From Hyaloscypha bicolor E (lineage: Eukaryota > Ascomycota > Leotiomycetes > Helotiales > Hyaloscyphaceae): 64,000 nucleotides of DNA. Under the pieces are notes generated by a model. That model saw only the letters and a program-made list of their open reading frames with translations, made no database searches and was not told the DNA's origin. The stretch covers positions 2,007,762-2,071,761 of the forward strand of contig NW_020194667.1 in the NCBI RefSeq assembly GCF_002865645.1. The letters run 5' to 3'. Positions 9,737-21,608 of this stretch are shown one piece after another. The stretch's first letter is position 1, and every line of letters starts with the position of its first letter. Position numbers and translations under genes: made by a program.

Positions 9737-12226
9737 ATGCCTCCGAAAAAAGCCAAGCTTTCGAAAGAACAGTTGAAAGAGCTCGTTGATGATTATGACA
9801 TCAATTTTGAAGGTCCTGTGCCACCGAGGCAGTGGCCTACCCAATACAGCCACCTTTTCCAGGTTATACGGGACATCTGGGCCAACCGATATGACAAATA
9901 TATCACAAGAACTGATATAGACCAAAAGACTATCAGGAAGCAGATAGCCCGGGTGAGAGACCTTCGCACCAGAGCTACTAGTCTGAGAATGGATTTCAGT
10001 ATCAATGAGGATACTTGGAGAAGTTTGATCGAGACACCTGTCATGGGGCGGTTTGACCAAGAAATTGTGTGGTCAGTCTTGTTGATTTTTTCTGGAGGTT
10101 GTTCTAAGCTCATGCTCCATTAGTGTTCGTTGCAGAAATGAGAACTGGCAGTCAGAATATGAAGCACACCCCCGAAACGAGGACGACAAGGAAAAATTGG
10201 AAATGAAACGAAAGCGTCGACGCCAGTGCACCTGCGATGATGGTGATATTTCTGGTCGAAATCTAAATGAGGATAGGTAGATCTTCGATCACTATAGAAC
10301 TGGATTTGAAAGCTAACAATCCCCAAGCGATGAAGAAAACCAGACCAAGATTTTCAGCGCAGTATCAAGCGGATTAGTGTCTCATGACCCTCAAGATGGC
10401 CTTGAAGACTCTAGAATTCCAATGAAACCCGATAGAGTTATTGGATTAAGCATGAATGATCGATATCGGAGGTACATTGGGTCCTTCTCTGTCAAACTTT
10501 CGCATTCCCCTGTCAAGAAACTGCAACTCATGTACCCATTCCTTGTCCTCGAAGCAAAACGTGAGAATGGTGCGCCAGGGTTCAGATCTGTGGAATCGCA
10601 AACTGCATTCCCCATACGTCGATTTTTAAGGATCCAAGATGAGCTACAGAGGGCCAGCGAAAATAAAATTGAACTTGATCCATTGGTGTGGTTCTTTGCT
10701 TTCCAAGGGGAAGAATGGCGACTCTATTCCGCAGTTCTTGACAAAAATAAAACGGTGGTAAGATTGCTCCTCAGAGGGACCTACTGGCAACAATATTGAC
10801 AAAGACCTCGCAGCAAGTTTTTCATCTTTGGCAGGGCAATCTGGAGTCGCAAGACGGTGCATTGCAAATATTCCAGATTGTTGATTTCATTTGGACATGG
10901 GCCCGCGACGTTTACAGGCCTCAAATTCGAAGGTGTCTAAGTGGACGCGTCACCCACCCTCGCGAAATATCTCCGACTTCAACGAATCCTTTCCCTCGCT
11001 CGCAATCGGTATTCTCTGTACTAAGCGTCCGATCGGTTTCTCGAACCGTTCTGGATACAATGCAGGAAGACGAAACAACCGCGTCGGAGGTAGTGAATGA
11101 TGATCTCCCGGAATTTCAGGACGCAGGCTCTCACCCGTTCCTCAGGTGGTCAGGTCCTCGCAACGTTTCCACACCCTGGGCTCCTCATGCCAGTTTACGA
11201 CATTCCGATATTGTTGTATTCTCGTTCCGCGTTCTTGAGATCCCCGAAAGTCAAGAGAGCTTTCACGATCTAATCAGCTCTTTACGATATGACGATGAAA
11301 AGTCAATAATGATGTTGCACGCTCTAAAAGCTATACAGCAAAATCAATACACTCTACCCTTAAACAGAGGCCAATTACACAATATAGAGAGGTCTTGGAC
11401 AGGAGTAAACACGCAGACGCCTTACGAACGAAGCACAACGGGTCACCCAGATCAGAGGGTTGAGGCTTTCTTTTTGTTTCGTACATTCTGTCAGCAGGAA
11501 GATTGGCAACTCAAACGGGAAATTTACTGCGTCATCTGGTCACCGCAAGCCGCGAGTGTGCTTAACATGTTCATAGAGACCGACATTGATATATTCTTTG
11601 ACGAAGAAAGTCTGCCATCAATCCAGCACTCCGAATTTATTAAACCGTTTCAGCAACTCCGCCAACTCTCTGGAAGACAATCTGTGGCATACGCGCTGCA
11701 AAACACAAGCCTCATCCTATTACCCTGCGGCGATGACAGTGGACGCGGAAAACAGCTATTATGGCGCCAACCTCAACGTCAAGGAATACCAGAGCACGTG
11801 ATTGCTAAAACCGTCGCTTTATTCGACTCCGCATCATATAGCGAGGATGGAATACAGTCATACCATCATCAGTGTAGCAGACTTCTTTGGGTGCTTCGGA
11901 CAGAACAAGGGATTGATACTCCTGCAGAACTTGAAACCGTCCCCGATAACGTTGGCAAGGGGGGAGCAATGCTGGCGATGAAGCCGAGCGCCTGGCCCCA
12001 ACAATGTCCTCGGTTTTGTCTCTTTGTACTCCTCGGCCATGGCGTTTATGATGAAGCCCATCTTGGAAGTCTGCTTCGCTATACGGTCCAAGAGCGAGAG
12101 ATGTACTGCGTTATTGGAGGTGCTGCTCAGGAAACAGAGCTATTTAGTGCCGCTGATAGACACTTGCTCAGAAGCTGGGAGGATTCCTTCAGCCGAAGAA
12201 CTATGCCCATAGGCCAACTTAGTTGA
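9737..12226 (+). CDS. Fungal protein with PD-(D/E)XK nuclease-like core
   Basis: The model is 771 aa in four exons, with introns 10069-10135 (donor uncertain), 10277-10327 and 10758-10813. The segment YPFLVLEAKRENGAPGF (exon 3) gives the hydrophobic strand plus E-A-K expected of the PD-(D/E)XK restriction-endonuclease fold. It is followed by a QTAFPIRRFLRIQ helix, as in large uncharacterised fungal families. The N terminus is basic (MPPKKAKLSKEQ), possibly a nuclear signal. Exon 4 carries about 470 aa with no recognised motif. The nuclease assignment is inference from one motif; the acid that should precede it was not pinned down. The function could equally be a degenerate, non-catalytic fold. 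Confidence 0.65.
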
Positions 12227-12726
12227 TTAGCTGCGCGTTTGATCAAGTTTAGAATCCTGAATAGCCACCAACAGCCCCGCTTTTCATGTACTACATTTTC
12301 CCCTTAAATTCCCGGTATAGCGTGAACGAGTCAAGTCTCAAGGATTTTTAGTATTTCGTAATACTATCACTTAATGAATCCTAGTAGCATAGGAGCCTTT
12401 GTTAGCTGCTTTTCGGCGACACTTACCCATTCTCGCAAACTTTTAGTAACGTGTCTTCAACGAATCTGCGGTAGTTCACTACTGGGATATAAAATCGGCA
12501 CTTTTTCAAATGCAAGTTGATACTATAACAAATCCTCAGTGAGAGGTGGGCCTCCCCAGTACTTCTTATAGTGGTCCGGATAGATGCCTGCATTAGGGGC
12601 GGCCTTAATGTTTCAATTTCACAAAATCATGATTAGAGGTATCCTTCGTGTTGGGAATCTATAGGCGACTACGAAGAACCGATTGCTCTGATTTAGAGAA
12701 ATACTTGATCGGGACTCGCTCTATAG
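12227..12726. other. Intergenic region, nothing recognised
   Basis: Downstream of the nuclease-like gene. Mixed composition, no splice-compatible open frame and no repeats that I could see. Confidence 0.35.
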
Positions 12727-13047
12727 GCAGAGCTGAAAGAACTCATGGCAATTATTTGGTCTTTCGAGGAGTGGAGAGTCGTACTTGATAAAACAAGAGT
12801 CCAAGTAGACGTCGCTACTCTACATTCAACCTCAAACTGGCCTACTGGCCGGGAAAATAAGGAGGCAAGTCTGGCGCCCTGTCTAGACGCCCTGCGGCCT
12901 TCCGTGAAACGATGCACTGGTATGAAAAAGCTCTTGCAAGTTTCAACAGCCCTTAGTGATGATATCAGCAGCTATTTGGAGGCCTCCATGTTATATTCAG
13001 TAAGGACTTGTAAAAAAAAAAATGAGATGCCAGAATGTGCTAGGTAA
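12727..13047 (+). pseudogene. Possible relic of a Ty3/Gypsy-type RNase H domain
   Basis: The reading E-L-K-E-L-M-A-I-I-W-S-F-E-E-W-R resembles the start of the RNase H region of fungal LTR retrotransposons (usually E-L-x-A-I-x-x-A-F-x-E-W-R). A V-Q-V motif follows, and later T-G-R-E-N-K-E-A resembles the T-G-R-Q-A-R-W-A block, with apparent frame changes between. No LTR is visible nearby. This is a short, decayed fragment and the call could be wrong. Confidence 0.35.
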
Positions 13048-14227
13048 TTGGATTCAAATGGGTTTGTATAACATAAAGAATGCCATAGAATCCGCTTTGT
13101 AATCTTGAAGTTATAACCTTTGAGTTAACAACCATAACCAACAAACCCAAAAGAAGAGGCGAGAGGTTGAATAGACGAAAGGTCACCTTGCTTAAAAAAG
13201 CGTCCAAGATTGCAGAATTCTGCGAGGTCATCCTCGTATTAAATCTCCATATTGCCAAAACCGACCGTTACATTACTTTATAAATATGTCGACCTCGAGT
13301 CGTGGCCACCGTCGAGGGAGCAAATGGTAATTCTTAACTAGTTTCCCCAAAGGCCTCAAGAACTGCGTACTAAAAGAGCAGCAGTAATTTAGCTATCCGA
13401 TTCCCATAAACTTGTTTCCATATGATATAGAAACTAAGCTGAGAGTAGTCAATACTGGTCTAGACATAATATAATACGTACCCACGCTTGCTTTTTTTTA
13501 TTCGGAAGCTGTATGCGATGAGAAGAGTCGATTTGTGGACGGCTTGTTGTAGACCAAATATTCGGGGAAAGCATATGCGTAAATGGAAATCGCAGAATTG
13601 TATCATAGGAATCCCGAGGGCATAAAATCAAATGTACGAGAACATGACCAAAGACCATCCTCAGCGCTGTGGAAAGAGGCTTTGCCACTCCGCAGATTGA
13701 AACCAGAAAAGATGGAACCTGGGGTAGGGAGACAATGGGGGCAAATATCAATCAACAATGGCAATCGATTACTCATCCTATCTACTCTCTTCAACCCATC
13801 ACCAAGGTCCAAGTACCATACACAAACATACTATACAACTCAGAACACACCCAGGTCTCTTCTTTCCCCACTCACCCTCACTCAGAAAAGAAGCAAGAAA
13901 TCCAAGTCCATACAGCAAAAGAAAGACATTATCATCAATCATAATCTCCCCCAGCCCATCTCCTCTCTTCATCTCCGGTCAAATCAAATCGAATCGGTAC
14001 AGTGAATCTCAAATCCGACAACCTATACAGCCAAACAAACAAACAGACGATGCTCGCGATGCTCGCTCACTCCAACCATGAATGAAAACGATGCCTTCAA
14101 TCCTCTATATATGCAATTCGAATGTAGACCAGACTTTTGTTTGTGCTTTTATGTTTCAAATGTACGAATCGACCCCGCTATGATATGGTAATCTATGTAT
14201 GCGCCGAGAATGCTAGAGACAGGTTGC
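13048..14227. other. Long 3'-side intergenic region, no gene
   Basis: It lies between the ends of a plus-strand and a minus-strand gene. Open frames around 13583-14081 are CA-rich, overlap in several frames and show no domain. The part next to 14227 probably includes the 3' UTR of the kinase gene. Confidence 0.4.
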
Positions 14228-16270
14228 TTATACGGCAGGCCACTTGTTGCGAAGTCCATCTGCCCAGCGGGCATAGAGGACATCGGCGAGTTGCTTGGTG
14301 TGCTCCATGCCGGGAATGACTTGACCTGGGAGGTTCGATATCTTCTCTCTGACATCTGCATCGGGCATCATACTTGATTGTCGCTGGCGGTGTGACTTCA
14401 GGTGCGGGTTGTTTTGAGCAAGCACTAATTTCTGGCCAGGCTTTTGTGGCGATGGTTGAGGTGTCCCATCTCGGGTGGAGGTCTTGGATGGTGAGAGAAC
14501 AGAAGACAGTTTGGAATCATTCTGAAGTTTCTCCATCATGACCTTGAGTAACTGGAATTCTCCTTCTGGGTCAATTGCATCGAGAGCGCTCCAAGCATCA
14601 GCAAGTCGAGATAGGGCCTCGCGCTTGGCCTGATTTCCGGTTTGGGCATGGAGTTCCTGGAATGCGGGATCAACTATCTTATTGAAAACACGGTGTCCGA
14701 GAACTGTCTCTTTAGTTGCTGGTTCTGATAATGGTGGCCTGTTCTCATCCCGTGTAGTCTCTGGAGCAGAAACGTCCGAATTGACCTGGGCCAAAGTGGA
14801 GTTGTCCGAGACTCTTCGGAAGAGACGAACAGTGGATCCAGTGTTGCCAAAGCTCATATCTGGTTGAAGAGGCGGTCGCCGCTGACTGCTTGGCTGACGG
14901 GACTTGGATGGGGAGGCAAGCTGTGCAATGGAAGGTTGCTTGCGAACGGTGCCTTTCTTCATTGTAATTGGTGGAGGAGAAGAATATTCTAATGGTGAGT
15001 CTTTTAAGTCAAGTCGCTTCATTGCATCCTCTGGACCAGCATGCATCCCTTGGCCATTGGCGTGGATTACTGATAACTTTCGTCTCTTGGTAGTGTTCTT
15101 TCGTGCTGGAGCAACGGTGGAAACCTTGACTGTATCAAAAACCCATCCATCAGGCTCCTCTTTGGTAATCATTGTATTTCTAATGCCGTTAGTGAAGGAA
15201 GACGGGGCCTGGAGCAGTCAACTTACAATGTTTCTTCGTACAAACGGGGGTGAGAGGGTCTGCTTCGTCCACCATCCCATTCCTGCTTTCTCTCAATCAA
15301 TTCCTGCAAGGCTTCCACTTTCCCTGCGGATCGAATAAACTTGTGCTTGAGAAGTTCCTTGGCCGAGGGGCGTCTGTCGCAATCCTTGACAAGACATTGA
15401 GCAACGAAGTCCTTGAAGTCTTTGCTATATTGCGAACCCTCGAGCCTTGGTGCGGGCGCTTTTGGGATGTGGAAGAGAACTTTCATAGGATGTATCGACG
15501 CATTTGGAGGTTCTCCATTGATCAACTCTATAGCTGTGATTCCAAGAGACCATATGTCCGCCTTGAAATCGTATCCGTTTTGTTGAATCACTTCCGGAGC
15601 CATCCAGAAGGGAGTACCGACGAATGTGTTCCGTTGGGACTTGATATTTGTGAGTTGTGCTGCAACACCGAAGTCCGCCAATTTGACCCTGCCGGCGGTG
15701 GATAGCAGAACATTGGCAGCCTTGATATCTCTGTGTATCTTGCCTTCGTGGTGAAGATATTCCAGTCCGAGTAGAAGTTCGCGGCATATTATTGCAATGT
15801 GGGCTTCGTTGAAGGGGCCAGGTTTCAACTGATGAGATTAGGAAGATTGCCCACGGAACAGAGGAGTTTCCTACCAGATCCAAGCACGATCCTCCGCCCA
15901 AATACTCCATGACGATCCACAGTTTGTGACCTCGGAGGAAACTAGCAATATATTGTGTGACGTATGGACTCGCGCATGTGCTCAGCACAGATATTTCTTG
16001 TTGAATTTCGAGAATGTCGTCCTCACTCGACTCCAGGTCAATCTGCACTGAATCAGCCCTGTCTCAGGAACCAAGACACACGGTACGTACATGTTTAATG
16101 GCGACGACTTCTCCAGACATCTTGTCAATGGCCTTGTAGCTGTATTACTGTGGTCAGTATTGCCACTGGGGGAAAGAAGTGTATCAAATCTCTTACACAA
16201 CGCCGAAGCTCCCTGCGCCGAGCTCCTCGAGGACCTGGTATTGACCTGCCATCGCGCCTTCTGTAGACAT
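14228..16270 (-). CDS. Germinal-centre kinase, GCK-III class (Sid1/SepL or MST-1 type)
   Basis: Ser/Thr kinase of the Ste20 superfamily; relatives act in the septation network or in hyphal polarity. Five exons and 614 aa, with introns 16140-16196, 16043-16090, 15829-15874 and 15180-15226, all with coherent phases. The Gly loop is GAGSFGVV, the catalytic Lys is in VVAIKHID, the catalytic loop is [10 protein letters not shown], Mg-binding is DFGVA, and [10 protein letters not shown] is the activation-segment end diagnostic of GCKs. The kinase domain fills about residues 10-275. A W-V-F-D-T-V motif follows near residue 305, then a Ser/Pro-rich linker. A conserved-looking tail ends in [18 protein letters not shown] cannot separate Sid1/SepL from MST-1 by eye. 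It is head to head with Cyk3. Confidence 0.92.
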
Positions 16271-16968
16271 GTTGCAGAACGGCAGGACAAGATCGTTGAG
16301 CCTTTGGGTGCAATTGAGCGGGAATCACACGTAGGCGCACGTTGTGAAAGGATGGATTGTTCTTAATGCGAAGTGGTGTGGAAGGTGTTGATATTAAGTG
16401 TGCCTTGTTGCTGCATCAACAAAGAGCTTGGGCCAAGCGGAGCTGCGATCTGCTTGAAAAGTAATTATGACCGCTGCGGGTCGAGTAGAGAATTTGATGA
16501 TGCGCTGCGACAATAATCAAGCCAGCGTGCAAAGAATATGACTCTGAATGTAATCTGAGTGAAAATGTTCAAGGACGCAGAGAAGCTGGATTGATGAAGG
16601 CCGTCCTGCAGGTCGAGCAGGGTCTCTGCTTCTCTGGCCATTGATAAACTGTTATCACAAGCGGACAGGGAGCCCCTGTTCGTAGCGAGCTGCGCTAGTG
16701 TTGCTAGGCAACCACCACCGAAACGCTCATTGGCGGAGCACCTTCCCCTCTGTTGTTCTGAGCTCACTCCACAAACGAACATCAAAGACTTCAACCCTTC
16801 AATTGCGACGCTGCTGCAAGCCCTGCATTTGATTTAATCCCCCGATATATTTTCTACAACTCTACAGCTATTCTAAAAACCTCCATTCCGCCATTAGATT
16901 CGCACGACGCGTCGATGTGTTCCTGGGACCGAATCCTCCAAGGCGCGAATTGAGCGCATCCCTCCAAC
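16271..16968. promoter_or_regulatory. Shared divergent promoter of the GCK kinase and Cyk3
   Basis: About 700 bp separate the two start codons, so this must hold both promoters and 5' UTRs. No clear TATA box is seen on either side. ORFs crossing it show no domain. Confidence 0.55.
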
Positions 16969-19900
16969 ATGCCAGAACCGCAGAGCCTACCAACGCGATT
17001 CCCATGCTGGTGCCGGGCGGTATATAGCTGGGGAGGAGAGGTACAGATCCCATTGATATTCAGGCTTCGATGATTTCAAATGCTGACGGAAACACAGTCT
17101 AAACGCGACCTTGGATTCGTCGAAGGAGATCTAATAGAATGCCTCAACGCCGGAGATGGATCATGGTGGATGGGGAGGCTACGACGGGACAAGCGTATGA
17201 TGGGACTGTTTCCTTCGAACTTTGTGGAGGTCCTTGATGATAGCTTTCGACCAGCGAGCAGGGCTTCGAGCCCAATGCCAGATCGATCACTCAGCCCGAG
17301 TCCATTCAACCCACAACCATCAGTAAAGGCCAAGTCCAAACCATCTCGAAAGCCTTTTCAATCATACTCTCAGCCAGATTCTGCAGCCATGAAACGAGCG
17401 GAATTACAAAAGCAGGACAGTCTATCGTTATCTCGAGCACCCTCACCGAATCCTATGAGCGTTCACGATAATATTGGCTCAGTACCCTCTCCTCAAATAC
17501 GTGGCTATGGCTCCCGTGCACCTTCTCCAGCTCCACCAATGCATATTGGATACGGTTCGAGGGCACCCTCACCGATGCCCCCAAGACACAATGGGTATGG
17601 ATCTCGAGCGTCATCTCCAGCTCCATCCTTCCAATATGCACATCACTCTCGAGCACCATCACCAAACCCGCAATTCGACATTGGTTCCTCTCCTCCACCT
17701 CCTCCACCGCCACACAGAACTACATATACCGCGCAGGGTTCCATCAATTCATATGATCCACGTCCCAATGGCTATCACACCCCGCGTGGAACTTCCCCTT
17801 GCCCTCCATCACCCGGACCCACGGGGTTGACGCCTTCCCCTCTCCGAGATGCCATGGATGATGTTATGTCCTCGTTGGCAGATATGGGAATACGAAGCAC
17901 AGAGTCTCCAGAGGTCCCGCTAGATCCATGGTCTCCTGAAGCTTTCGATCAGACATACACAAAGGCGAGACGGGCCGCACCATTGAGACCACAAACAGTA
18001 ATGGGGATTGGAGCACAGAATGGTTTTGACGACTATGACCCTAAGTCTTATGGTGGCAGTTCCTCTTCTCGTTATGAAGTTGACCAGCCTCCTCCACAAT
18101 TGAGCAATTACGTCCAGCGTATGGAGAATCGACTGAGTAAAATGCATTCCAGCAGCCCACGGCCTGCCCCGGATGATGACTGTGGCCCAGCTGTTCCTCC
18201 AAAGATGTCTTACAATCGACCGAAGTCTTCCATGGCTGGCAGTACACAATCAGAACCAAAACTTCGTCATCGCAAGTCAGCTTATGAAGTCGGGAGATTA
18301 GTTCTTGGGCGCACTTTTACAACGAAGACAAATTCTACTACAACTTCATCTGGAAACCGGAGTACGACTACCAACGGCAGCTCGAGTACGAACATGACTG
18401 ATCGAAGTCTTATGAGCGGACATTCGGCAGGTGGATTTTCAGCTACTAGTGCAGGAAGTTATGCAAGAAAAAAAGAAGCCTCGAGTGGCAGATCTCACAG
18501 CGCGTTTGGGTCCAGGAAAGACCACTTTTTGGGCATGAACGCGAGCCAGGCAAGTTCCACTAGCCGACCTCAGACGCCGGTAACGGGCATATCATATCAC
18601 AGCAGTCATGCCTCTGAAGCGCCACGATCTCAATCGCAAGCGGGATGGCATGGTTCAACGACGGATTCGAGCATTCTGGGAGGACTCATGTCACCGCCAA
18701 AACCTAAGAAAAGCGGATTCTTCAAGAAGTTCATCGATTCAGCAAAGACGGGAGCTGCGAGTGCCAGGAGTAGTATTGCCGCGGGTGAAACTTCAAGACC
18801 GAGAGTTCCTACGAAGATGCCCAATGGCGTCTCGTCTATCGCTGGCGGTTTCGGCACCCAGCAGCCTGTAAGCAGTGCAGCAAGCGATATGGGTCTTGGG
18901 GGCGGGAATGGCGGTATTGATTGGGTCCAAGTACGCCGAGATGTCAACCGATCAAATTCTTTGAGCCGAATTGAACGTATCGAAAGAAAGGACCGATGTC
19001 AGATGATGGACTACCCAGCTATCAGCCCAATGGAGGAGCTTTATGAGCAGTGCGACGGCGATGAAGGTACGGATGGAAACCCTGTGGCCGAACCAACGAA
19101 TTTCCAAGCAGTCAATCTGAGTCTGGTTGACAAGAATGCGAGGTTCATCAACAGTCTTCCCCCGATGACGAACCCAGTCAGTCTAGCTACCGGGTTTGTT
19201 TGCAGACCTTACCGAAGCGATGTTCAAAGATTGAGAGCTATTTTCACATGGGTAAGCGAGAAGATTACCTGGGAAGAAGACTTCGAGACGGATGTTGATT
19301 CGAAACGACTCATCCAAACCAAGCGAGGTTGTGCTGAAGAAGTGGCTGTTCTGGTGATGGAGATGTGTGCAGCGGTTGGAATTCATGCAGAGATTGTCAA
19401 GGGATATCTGAAGACTCCAGGAGAAGTTCCCGAGCTGGGGGTAATGCCTCGTTCGAACCACTGGTGGAATGTGGTCATTGTGGATGGGGAATGGAGAATT
19501 ATGGACTGTTCACTTGCGGCCCCCTCAAATCCCCGTCGAGGTCTTTATTCGAGTGTTGGAAGCCAGGTTGCCGACAGTTGGTGGTTTTTGACTCGTCCGT
19601 CGGAGATTTGTTGGACTCATATTCCGGAACAGCACCAGCATCAACATCTGTGTCCTGCCATCGCGCCTGAGATCCTTCTGGCTTTACCTTGTGCTTGTCC
19701 ACCGCACTTCAAGAATGGTCTTGCCATGGTCGACTACGACTCAAGTCTTGTTCGAATTGAGGACCTCGAGTTGGTTCATATCAAGTTTACAGCCCCAGCT
19801 GATGTTGAATGTGTCGCTGAGGTTGAAGCTCGAGCATTTGAGCGCGATGCAGATGGTGATTTCTTTGAAAGTGGAGAGGTGGTGAAGAAGCGTGCACTCA

Positions 19901-20562
19901 CACAGGCAGAATGGATCGGGGGCCAGAAACGCTACACAGTGAAAGCTCTCCTACCCGGCGACGAAGGCCATGGTATCCTTAAGATCTATGCTGGAAAACG
20001 AGGTCTGATGCACTCAATCAAGGACATTCCGCATCCACTTGCGTTCGCCCTTCCCATCATCCACACAGGAGAGAACCCACCGTATGAGTTCTTGACTCGC
20101 CATCCAACTCCCCATGCACAACGACACGACTTATACGTGGCGCAACCTCAATGCCATCGCCTTGCTCTAAACAATACCTTCGTCTTCGCGATCCGACAAC
20201 ATCCGTCATCGCTCTCATCCACATCCCCAAACCCTGGAGGCACGTCGCCCATTCCATTCACCCGCCCGACTTCAGCAATGTCAATCACCAATTCCTCGGC
20301 CTCCGGGTCGAATCCTGGCACGACAAACGCGTATGCCTCGAAGAAACCAGCGAAACTAGCGATCCAGGCACCAGGTGGCAAAGTCCTGAGGTTGATGCGG
20401 AAGGAAGAGAAGATACAGAGTACGAGCCAAGCGCTTGAACGAGGGGATGGAGGGACATGGGAGACGATAATCAAAGTTGGAGAGAGAGGGGTGTGGAGAG
20501 GGCTTGTGCTGGCGGATCGGAGTGCGAGGTGGTGTGTTTTTGCGGAGTGGACTTGTGTCTGA
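16969..20562 (+). CDS. cyk3: Cytokinesis protein 3 (SH3 plus transglutaminase-like)
   Basis: Septum-assembly protein of the actomyosin ring, homologous to yeast Cyk3. Two exons and 1178 aa. The 24-codon first exon ends before the intron 17041-17097 and supplies FPCWCRAVYSWGGE. This joins SKRDLGFVEGDLIECL to complete an N-terminal SH3 domain (about residues 8-70, with GSWWMGRL and GLFPSNFVEVL). A disordered Ser/Pro-rich middle contains four spaced GYGSRAPSP-like repeats and a PPPPPP run. The transglutaminase-like core lies near residues 725-850. It has Cys in RGCAEEVAVL, His in NHWWNVV and Asp in WRIMD, so triad-like residues can be pointed to, although the family is generally regarded as non-catalytic. 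Splicing of exon 1 explains why the start lies upstream of the long ORF. Confidence 0.93.
17490..17680 (+). repeat. Degenerate in-frame repeats (GYGSRAPSP motif) in Cyk3
   Basis: The motif G-Y-G-S-R-A-P/S-S-P recurs about every 16-20 residues, four times, each with an R-x-x-S-P context that could be a proline-directed or basophilic phosphosite. An H-S-R-A-P-S-P copy closes the array. Confidence 0.75.
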
Positions 20563-21608
20563 TAGGAAGCTATTCACAATTGTGATACTAGGGGGGGAGA
20601 TATCCGTTATTTGAAGACATCGGGCAGGGATGAAACGGGGAGATTTGTGAGTGTGTTCTGCATTGCATTTGCGTGGCGTATTGTCCGAGGTACAGGGGAT
20701 CTGGGGTTGGGATGTGAAAAGGTCCAGTGTATAAAAATATGCATGCGAGTTGGCGTTCTTTTTCTGGTCCATTTGGTTGGAAAGTTGCAGCTTTGTAGGA
20801 CTAGGATTCCTGATTCATCTTCAGACGAGGGGTGTGATGAGACGACATCAGATGAATTGAATTGATTTCAAGAATGGCCATCTCCACTGCCTTGCGGGAT
20901 CAGCCTCTTTGGTGCCGAATAAAAGAAAATAAATGGGCGCAATGATGCAATCCCGAATGCAGCCACTCGCGCTGAAGAATCGGCGCTATTGGCCAGCGGG
21001 CTTCATTGCTTGTTTTTCATGCATGTCTCATTTGCTGAAGAACAAGCTCGGAATATCGTTATCTTCCCCACACTACGCCATGGGGTATTCCTCTACTTCA
21101 CCACCTTCACCCATCTCCAGCTTCTTTAATAGTGCAGCCATTCCCGCACCAAGATAGACCCCTGGTATATTGGTAGGGACATAGGGGCTTTGGTGCAAGT
21201 CCTGACGCATAATTACGAAGTATGTTCTTCAACGACTCCTACGATTGTAGTTGGCGGCCGTCGAAACGTCGCACCGCATCCAAGCACCTCGGGCCAACGC
21301 TTCCGAGTTTCCCTTCTTACCCTCCTCATCCGGTGCTGTTCCTCACTCGTCCTAGCCTGACGCAGCGCACTGCAAAAATTCCACCAGAGAGCCCCGCCAA
21401 TCAGTCCGCGCGTCCCGCCCGTCGTCAGCGACGTTTCGGGATTTCCGTCGCAACGTAGCTACCCTGCGGCGCAGTGGAGCTTCTGTTTGCCTGCATATGT
21501 AGGGCAACTTTCTTTCAACGAGATCGCATTGCATCGCATCGCCAGAGAGGAGGTAGAGATGCGGATCAACGCAACGAGGTAGCTGGCCTTTGAGAGAGGA
21601 GAAGAGAG
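20563..21608. other. Intergenic region, no gene recognised
   Basis: It is downstream of Cyk3 and upstream of the membrane-protein gene. Short overlapping frames only. The last 200 bp are GC-rich and may hold the promoter of the next gene. Confidence 0.4.

Noticed and set aside
13583..14081. Three overlapping plus-strand frames before the kinase end
   Set aside because: CA-rich low complexity with mutual overlap in different frames and no splice partners; likely untranslated 3' sequence.
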